Assembly (NCBI RefSeq): GCF_022815725.1
Contig: NZ_JALGRF010000002.1
Span: 806,001 to 870,000 of the forward strand
Direction: 5' to 3'
DNA from: Streptomyces sp. APSN-46.1
Lineage (GTDB): Bacteria; Actinomycetota; Actinomycetes; Streptomycetales; Streptomycetaceae
Length of the DNA: 64,000 nucleotides
Shown here: positions 58,860 through 64,000 of the stretch, piece by piece
Position numbering within the stretch: the stretch's first letter is position 1
Layout of the letters: every line of letters begins with the position of its first letter
Translations under genes and position numbers: made by a program
The notes under the pieces: generated by a model
The model's input: the letters and a program-made list of their open reading frames with translations, nothing else
The model's database searches: none
Told to the model about the DNA's origin: nothing

Positions 58860-60122
58860 GTGAGGACGGACAGCAAGCGGCGGAGAAGGTCCCTCGTGGC
58901 CATATCCGCCGTGCTCGGCGGCGTACTGGTGCTCTCGGCGTGCAACGGCGGGGGCGACGAAAAGCCGGAGGGCAAGGGCGAATCGACCGCCAAGTCCCAG
59001 GCGGAGGTGGACGCGGCCGCGGCCAAGGACGCCTCCAAGGCGAAGATAACCATCACGCCCAAGGACGGCTCCACCAACGTCGCCCTGAACGACGGTGCCA
59101 CCGTCGCCGTCAGCGACGGCACGCTCACCCAGGTCGAGCTGAAGACCTCCGAGGGCGCGGCCGTGGCCGGCAAGATCGCCGCCGACGGCAAGAGCTGGAA
59201 GCCGAACGCCGCGCTCAAGCGCTCCACGAAGTACGCCCTCGCGGCGACCGCGAAGGACGCCGACGGCAAGGAGGCGCACGAGAACGCCTCCTTCACGACG
59301 CTCTCCCCGGAGAACAGCTTCATCGGCTCGTTCGTGCCGGAGGACGGCCAGACCGTCGGCGTGGGCATGCCGGTCTCGATCACGTTCAACAAGCCGATCA
59401 AGGACAAGAAGGCCGTCCAGGCGGCCATCAACGTCAGCTCCAGCAGCGGCCAGGAAGTCGTGGGCCACTGGTTCGGCGAGCAGCGGCTGGACTTCCGCCC
59501 GGAGGAGTACTGGAAGGCGGAGTCCACCGTCACGATGAAGCTGGCGCTCCAGGGCGTGCAGGGTGCTCCCGGCATCGCGGGCGTCCAGAACAAGACGGTC
59601 ACCTTCAAGATCGGCCGGAGCCAGGTCTCCACGGTCGACGTGAAGACGAAGAAGATGACGGTCACCCGGGACGGGGCGGTCCTCAAGACCATCCCGATCT
59701 CCGCGGGCGCCCCGGCGAACCCGACGTACAACGGCCAGATGGTGATCTCCGAGAAGTTCAAGGAGACCCGGATGGACGGCGCCACCGTCGGCTTCAAGAA
59801 CGAAGAGGGCAAGGGCGAGTACGACATCAAGGACGTCCCGCACGCGATGCGGCTGTCCAACTCCGGCACCTTCCTCCACGGCAACTACTGGGGATCGGAC
59901 TCGATCTTCGGCAGCGCGAACACCAGCCACGGCTGCGTCGGTCTGAACGACGTCAAGGGCGCGAACGACCCGAACCAGCCTGCCGCGTGGTTCTTCGACA
60001 ACTCGCTGATCGGCGATGTGGTCACCGTGGTGAACTCCCCGGACAAGACCATCAAGCCGGAGAACGGCCTCAACGGCTGGAACATGAACTGGGCGGACTG
60101 GAAGGCCGGCTCGGCCGCCTGA
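58860..60122 (+). CDS. L,D-transpeptidase lipoprotein (Ig-like + YkuD)
   Basis: 420 residues. Signal peptide with lipobox LSAC near residue 28. Two Ig-like domains follow (KITITPKDGSTNVALNDGATVAVSDG in parts; FIGSFVPEDGQTVGVGMPVSITF in parts), then the YkuD catalytic domain with HGNYWGSDSIFGSANTSHGC-VGLN, where His and Cys of the S/THGCVxL motif are intact. It cross-links peptidoglycan 3-3 bonds outside the membrane. GTG 58860 lacks a strong ribosome site. The architecture matches LdtMt2-type enzymes of Actinobacteria. Confidence 0.92.
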   Translation: MRTDSKRRRRSLVAISAVLGGVLVLSACNGGGDEKPEGKGESTAKSQAEVDAAAAKDASKAKITITPKDGSTNVALNDGATVAVSDGTLTQVELKTSEGAAVAGKIAADGKSWKPNAALKRSTKYALAATAKDADGKEAHENASFTTLSPENSFIGSFVPEDGQTVGVGMPVSITFNKPIKDKKAVQAAINVSSSSGQEVVGHWFGEQRLDFRPEEYWKAESTVTMKLALQGVQGAPGIAGVQNKTVTFKIGRSQVSTVDVKTKKMTVTRDGAVLKTIPISAGAPANPTYNGQMVISEKFKETRMDGATVGFKNEEGKGEYDIKDVPHAMRLSNSGTFLHGNYWGSDSIFGSANTSHGCVGLNDVKGANDPNQPAAWFFDNSLIGDVVTVVNSPDKTIKPENGLNGWNMNWADWKAGSAA

Positions 60123-60160
60123 CCTGAACACGCCTGACACGCCTGACACGCCTGACATCG

Positions 60161-60198
60161 GACGGCGGGGAACCCTCTTCGGAGGGTTCCCCGCCGTC
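60161..60198. terminator. Terminator after L,D-transpeptidase gene
   Basis: 17-base perfect stem (GACGGCGGGGAACCCTC with its complement) closed by a stable TTCG tetraloop. Directly upstream ACGCCTGAC occurs three times in tandem (about 60130-60156). Confidence 0.88.
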
Positions 60199-60221
60199 CG
60201 TCGTTTGGCTAGGGTCCGGGG

Positions 60222-61208
60222 ATGAAGATCAACACCCTCGCCGTGCCCGTGCCCGTGCCGCCGTCCGATACCGAGGTGGACGCCTGGCTGGCGGTCCTGA
60301 CCGCCGCCCGCGCCGCAGACCTGCCGGGGCTCCCGGCGCCCTCCCGGGTGGAGGTGGCCGGACGGCTCCAGGTGGCCCCGGCACGGGGCCGTGCGGCGCT
60401 CTGGGCGGTGCGGGAGGGCGCGGGCGTGGCGGCCGACGCGGGCGTGGCGGGACTGCTCCTGCACGCGGACGGGACCAATGACCACACCGCGTTCCTGGAC
60501 GTGCTGACGGTACGTCCGGACGCGCGCCGGAGGGGAGTGGGCAAGGCCCTGTGGGCGCGGGTCCGCGAGGAGCTGCTCGCGCAGGGCCGGAGCTCGGTCT
60601 CGGCGGTCGTGGACCTCGGGGGTCCCGGCCAGGCGTTCGCCGAGTCGCTCGGGTTCGAGAACGTACTGCCCATGGCCTGGTACGCGCAGGAACTGCCGCA
60701 GTCGCCCGGCGAGCCGCCCGCCACCCCGGGCTACGCACTCCTCTGCTGGCCCGGCCTGACGCCGGACGAGTGGGCGGGGGCGCTGGCCGAGGCCCACGGG
60801 TCGATGGAGGACGCGCCGAGCGGGGACACGGACGAACGGGTCCAGGAGTGGACGGCGGAGCGGCTGCACGCGGCCCAGAAGCTGATCCTCGACCGGGGCG
60901 GCCGCTTCCTGACGGTGGCCGCGGTCACCCCCGCCGGGGAGGTCGCGGCGTACACGGAGCTCGTCCTCCCGGACCCGTCCGGGACGCGGGCCCTCCAGTA
61001 CGACACGGTGGTCGTCCCCGCGCACCGGCGCCGGGGCCTCGGCCCCGCGGTGAAGCTGCGCATGATGGCGGAGGCGCGGCGGCGCCACCCCGCGCTGCGG
61101 TACGTCGACACGACGGTGGCGGACGAGAACGCCCCGATGCGCGCGGTGAACGAGGCTCTGGGCTACCGGCGCGAACGCGACGCGGCGGTGTTCCAGCTCA
61201 AGCTGTGA
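60222..61208 (+). CDS. Tandem GNAT acetyltransferase
   Basis: 328 residues with two GNAT halves. In the first, LDVLTVRPDARRRGVGKALWARVREELL carries the acetyl-CoA loop (RRRGVG); in the second, YDTVVVPAHRRRGLGPAVKLRMMAEARRR carries another (RRRGLG), and ENAPMRAVNEALGYRRERDAAVFQLKL ends the domain. Tandem GNATs of this kind resemble mycothiol synthase but here the mycothiol-specific spacing is not obvious; substrate unknown. ATG 60222 starts with a Val-Pro repeat (VPVPVPP). It is convergent with the MmyB-like regulator. Confidence 0.85.
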   Translation: MKINTLAVPVPVPPSDTEVDAWLAVLTAARAADLPGLPAPSRVEVAGRLQVAPARGRAALWAVREGAGVAADAGVAGLLLHADGTNDHTAFLDVLTVRPDARRRGVGKALWARVREELLAQGRSSVSAVVDLGGPGQAFAESLGFENVLPMAWYAQELPQSPGEPPATPGYALLCWPGLTPDEWAGALAEAHGSMEDAPSGDTDERVQEWTAERLHAAQKLILDRGGRFLTVAAVTPAGEVAAYTELVLPDPSGTRALQYDTVVVPAHRRRGLGPAVKLRMMAEARRRHPALRYVDTTVADENAPMRAVNEALGYRRERDAAVFQLKL

Positions 61209-61224
61209 CGACCGACCGCCCGGG

Positions 61225-62133
61225 TCAGCCGGTCGCCGCCTCCTGCGCGGGGTCTTGGGCAGGCGAGTTGGCGGGGGAGTTCGCGGGGGCCGACCAGGAG
61301 GCCAGCATGCGCAGGGCGTCGGCCGAGGGGGAGCCCGGAGGTGCGTGGAAGGCGACCAGGGACTGCGCCGAGCTGTCGGGCAGGGCCAGCGTCTCGAAGG
61401 CCAGGCTCAGCTCACCCACCAGCGGGTGCCGCAGCCGCATCACGCCCCGCGTCTTGTTGTCCGCCAGCGTGTGCGCCGCCCACAGCCGCCGGAACTCCTC
61501 GCTCTTCACGGACAGTTCCCCGACCAGCGCCGACAACTGCTCGTCCTCCGGGTGCCGGCCCGCGTAGATCCGCAGATCGCTCACCACCTGGCAGGCCCGG
61601 CACTCCCAGTCCCGGTAGAGCTCGGCCGTCGCCGGGTCCAGGAACACCTGCCGTACGACGTTGCGCTCCTGCGGGGGCAGCGCGCCGAAGTCGCCGAACA
61701 CCGCCGCCGCCAGCGGGTTCCAGGCGATGACGTCCTGACGCCGCCCCACCAGGTACGCCGGTACGCCGTCCATCGCGTCCAGCAGCGTCCGCAACTCCGG
61801 CCGGACCTGCTCCGCCCGGGCGGCGCCCTGGCGGCGCCCGCGGGTCCTCGGCCTCGCCAGATGAGTCAGGTGCGCCGACTCCGTGTCGTCCAGCCGCAGC
61901 GCCCGCGCGATCGAGTCCAGGACCTCCGCCGACACGTTCTGGGCGTTTCCCTGCTCCAGCCGCGTGTAGTACGCGACCGAAACCCCCGCCAGCTGCGCCA
62001 GCTCCTCCCGGCGCAGCCCGGGCACCCGGCGGTGCCGCCCGTAGTCCGGCAGGCCCACGTCCTCGGGGCGCAGCCGTGCGCGGCGGGAACGGAGGAACTC
62101 GCCCAGTTCGGCTCGCTGATCAAGCTGGTCCAT
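61225..62133 (-). CDS. XRE family regulator with MmyB-like ligand domain
   Basis: 302 residues: N-terminal HTH ([16 protein letters not shown]... [22 protein letters not shown]) then the MmyB-like sensor domain ([39 protein letters not shown] in parts; [14 protein letters not shown]). Family members often control a neighbouring oxidoreductase gene in Streptomyces, and here the divergent gene is a zinc alcohol dehydrogenase. ATG 62133 begins the HTH. The C-terminus has an Asn/Ser/Pro micro-repeat. Ligand possibly a fatty acid, by analogy with MmyB structures. Confidence 0.87.
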   Translation of the reverse strand: MDQLDQRAELGEFLRSRRARLRPEDVGLPDYGRHRRVPGLRREELAQLAGVSVAYYTRLEQGNAQNVSAEVLDSIARALRLDDTESAHLTHLARPRTRGRRQGAARAEQVRPELRTLLDAMDGVPAYLVGRRQDVIAWNPLAAAVFGDFGALPPQERNVVRQVFLDPATAELYRDWECRACQVVSDLRIYAGRHPEDEQLSALVGELSVKSEEFRRLWAAHTLADNKTRGVMRLRHPLVGELSLAFETLALPDSSAQSLVAFHAPPGSPSADALRMLASWSAPANSPANSPAQDPAQEAATG

Positions 62134-62192
62134 GGCCCGATTATCCCAGGTCGGGGGGCGCGGCCGGTGGCCTGTTCCTGACCCCGTCAGTG

Positions 62193-62220
62193 GTAGGCAC
62201 GGCAGACGTAGGCACGACAG
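62193..62220. promoter_or_regulatory. Tandem direct repeat GTAGGCACGRCAG in divergent promoter
   Basis: GTAGGCACGGCAG and GTAGGCACGACAG occur 15 bases apart between the MmyB-like regulator and the alcohol dehydrogenase gene. Such direct repeats are typical binding sites of MmyB-like regulators. Confidence 0.5.
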
Positions 62221-62354
62221 GGGCCTGGGCGGGCCGTACCGGACCGGGCATCGTTCCCTCTGCCGCAGCACACCACCGCGGCCCACGCAGCAACGTCATT
62301 CAGCCATCCCCTCCATCCTCTCCAGCTTCCCCATCCTCTCCAGGGAGTAGTCCC

Positions 62355-63404
62355 ATGTCCGTTGTCACCCAGGTCCCCGCCTACGCCGCCCCCGCCCGCA
62401 AGGCCCCGCTGGAGCGCACCACCGTGCCGCGCCGGCCGGTCGGCGCGCACGACGTCCTCATCGACATCAAGTACGCCGGAATCTGCCACTCGGACATCCA
62501 CCAGGTCCGCGACGGCTGGGGCGAGGGTATCTACCCCATGGTCCCGGGGCACGAGATCGCCGGTGTCGTCGCCGAAGTCGGCGCGGAGGTAACGAAGTTC
62601 GCGGTCGGCGACCGGGTGGGCGTCGGCTGCATCGTGGACACCTGCCGCGCGTGCGAGTACTGCCTGCGCGGCCAGGAGCAGTACTGCGTCCGGGGAATCA
62701 CCGGGACGTACAACGCCATCGACAAGAACGGCGAGCCCACGTACGGCGGTTACTCCTCGCACATCGTCGTCGACGAGAACTACACCGTGCGCGTCCCCGA
62801 CGGCCTCGCCCTCGACGTCGCCGCCCCGCTGCTGTGCGCGGGCATCACCCTCTACTCGCCGCTGAAGCACTGGCAGGCGGGCCCGGGCAAGAAGGTCGCG
62901 ATCGTCGGCCTCGGCGGCCTGGGCCACATGGGAGTCAAGATCGCGCACGCCCTGGGCGCGGAGGTCACCGTACTGTCGCAGTCCCTGCGCAAGAAGGAGG
63001 ACGGCCTGAAGCTGGGCGCCTCGCACTACTACGCCACGAGCGACGAGACCACCTTCGAGGAACTGGCCGGCAGCTTCGACCTGATCCTGTCGACGGTCTC
63101 GGCGCCGCTCGGCCTCGACGCGTACCTCGGCCTGCTGAAGGTGGACGGCGCGCTGGTGAACGTCGGCGCCCCGGAGGAGCCGGTCGCGCTGAACCTGTTC
63201 TCCGTCATCGGCGGCCGCAAGACCCTCGCGGGCTCGATGATCGGCGGGATCGCCGAGACCCAGGAGATGCTGGACTTCTGCGCCGAACACGGCCTCGGCT
63301 CGGAGATCGAACTGATCCGCGCCGACGAAATCAACGAGGCGTACGAGCGCGTCCTGGCAAGCGACGTCCGCTACCGCTTCGTCATCGACGCGTCCACGAT
63401 CTGA
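62355..63404 (+). CDS. Zinc-dependent NAD(P) alcohol dehydrogenase
   Basis: 349 residues of the cinnamyl-alcohol/YahK-like MDR family. Catalytic zinc ligands in [17 protein letters not shown] and [12 protein letters not shown]; structural zinc site in [20 protein letters not shown] (four Cys); cofactor motif [25 protein letters not shown] in parts. Acts on aldehydes/alcohols with NADP(H). ATG 62355 has AGGGAG (62342-62347) seven bases upstream. It is probably controlled by the divergent MmyB-like regulator. Confidence 0.93.
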   Translation: MSVVTQVPAYAAPARKAPLERTTVPRRPVGAHDVLIDIKYAGICHSDIHQVRDGWGEGIYPMVPGHEIAGVVAEVGAEVTKFAVGDRVGVGCIVDTCRACEYCLRGQEQYCVRGITGTYNAIDKNGEPTYGGYSSHIVVDENYTVRVPDGLALDVAAPLLCAGITLYSPLKHWQAGPGKKVAIVGLGGLGHMGVKIAHALGAEVTVLSQSLRKKEDGLKLGASHYYATSDETTFEELAGSFDLILSTVSAPLGLDAYLGLLKVDGALVNVGAPEEPVALNLFSVIGGRKTLAGSMIGGIAETQEMLDFCAEHGLGSEIELIRADEINEAYERVLASDVRYRFVIDASTI

Positions 63405-63410
63405 CGGCGC

Positions 63411-63708
63411 ACGGACGCCGCGCCCGCAGTGCGGCCGAACTGATGACCCTCTCGTCCGCCCTTCAATCGGACGGCATCCAACTCGAACTCCTCTCCGGAC
63501 CCCTCCAGGGCGTCTACGACCCCAACGGGCTGGTGCGCTGGAAGGGCTGGATGCTGCGGCCCGCAAGGGGAACGTCGGTGGGCGTCCGTCCGTAGTCGAT
63601 GACGACAAGCTCGCTGCGGCCCGCGCCCGGTACGCCAAGGGAGAGAGCGGCACGGCCGTTGTGCCGGCCTATCGAATGGGACAGGGCAGGTCGGTTCCGG
63701 TGTGGTTG
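63411..63708 (+). pseudogene. Serine recombinase (resolvase) relic
   Basis: One frame (to about 63525) reads GRRARSAAELMTLSSALQSDGIQLEL-LSGPLQGVYDPNG, the typical C-terminal part of a resolvase catalytic domain. Another frame from about 63541 reads EGLDAAARKGNVGGRPSVV, DDDKLAAARARYAKGESGTAV, the linker and start of the DNA-binding helix-turn-helix. The catalytic N-terminus with Ser is missing, the connecting helix is deleted, and the frame shifts. It is a decayed recombinase, a mark of mobile-element activity at this end of the window. Confidence 0.72.
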
Positions 63709-64000
63709 GGGGAGCACGTCACGAGCGCAATCGAGTGGAAGAGCGTGCCCTTAAGGTAGTGGCCGAGGGACACGTCTCCACCCCATGTCAGCCGCTCCAC
63801 GGCGGCCTTCGCCATAAGCATCAGACGGGTTGCGTACCGCTCCTGCTCGCTGGAGAAGCGAGATGCGGCCTCTGCGAGCTCAAGACCCAGCCACTCCCCG
63901 GCCTCTTTCGGTTCCTGCCACGTGCCCCGGACCATCGACGCCGGTTTCATCAGCCAGTGTGCTGTCTGAAGCGGTGGCACGTCCGTCGTGGGAAACTCCG
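63669..64000 (-). CDS. Unknown protein, 5' end cut by window
   Basis: On the minus strand the frame is open from the window end to the stop at 63669; GTG 63980 is the first start in view, but upstream codons are open too. The visible part (EFPTTDVPPLQTAHWLMKPASMV in parts, then ARERLTWGGDVS-like AAVERLTWGGDVSLGHYLKGTLFHSIALV) has no family I recognise. It overlaps the 3' end of the recombinase relic and has a lower-GC composition than the core genes, in line with acquired DNA. Confidence 0.5.
   Translation of the reverse strand, partial: EFPTTDVPPLQTAHWLMKPASMVRGTWQEPKEAGEWLGLELAEAASRFSSEQERYATRLMLMAKAAVERLTWGGDVSLGHYLKGTLFHSIALVTCSPNHTGTDLPCPIR

Overview
The window is high-GC actinobacterial DNA, very probably Streptomyces or a close relative. 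The signs are the dense GC-rich coding, many GTG and TTG starts, 4-base stop/start overlaps, and gene sets familiar from the Streptomyces core chromosome: afsQ1-afsQ2-sigQ, an mmpB-like small ORF, a split acyl-CoA carboxylase with a small epsilon subunit, a class III adenylate cyclase, and hutH.

Layout. (1) 1-4510: end of a cell-surface nonulosonic-acid polymer cluster (DUF6716-like glycosyltransferase, NeuA joined in frame to NeuB, polysialyltransferase-like protein). (2) 4610-13320: an M20 amidohydrolase, then nucleoside uptake and salvage (BMP lipoprotein, two-NBD ABC ATPase, two permeases, cytidine deaminase, thymidine phosphorylase). (3) 13355-19580: STAS protein, ECF sigma factor, MFS/LysR pair, cupin, hydrolase-like protein, adenosine deaminase. 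(4) 19721-24378: small secreted and envelope proteins, including a class F sortase and a candidate substrate. (5) 24621-29108: deoC, two aldehyde dehydrogenases, a uridine-kinase-like protein. (6) 29292-32950: sigQ, afsQ1, afsQ2 and a lipoprotein gene. (7) 33059-40306: an accessory block. (8) 40400-46270: phosphomannomutase, purine nucleoside phosphorylase, lpdA-like flavoprotein, DeoR regulator. (9) 46419-63404: acyl-CoA carboxylase genes, Maf, mmpB, biotin ligase, cya, enoyl-CoA hydratase, GGDEF protein, hutH, wall proteins, L,D-transpeptidase, GNAT, MmyB-like regulator and zinc alcohol dehydrogenase. (10) 63405-64000: a serine-recombinase relic and a gene cut by the window end.

Two signals stand out. 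First, a palindrome reading CTACGCGCGTAG (perfect or 1-2 mismatches) lies directly upstream of six scattered nucleoside genes or operons (BMP lipoprotein, ABC transporter-cdd, deoA, add, deoC, purine nucleoside phosphorylase). It usually sits between or against the promoter elements, so it looks like one operator of a nucleoside-salvage regulon. Second, the accessory block holds a translationally coupled operon: three small unknown proteins, a MoaA-like radical SAM enzyme, a dTMP-kinase-like enzyme, a stand-alone phosphohexomutase domain-I-like protein, an alkaline-phosphatase-superfamily hydrolase and a NUDIX hydrolase. An HTH/TPR-like regulator and a GNAT acetyltransferase diverge from it. 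The enzyme set suggests production or tailoring of a phosphorylated nucleotide- or sugar-derived molecule; I recognise no characterised system with this composition.
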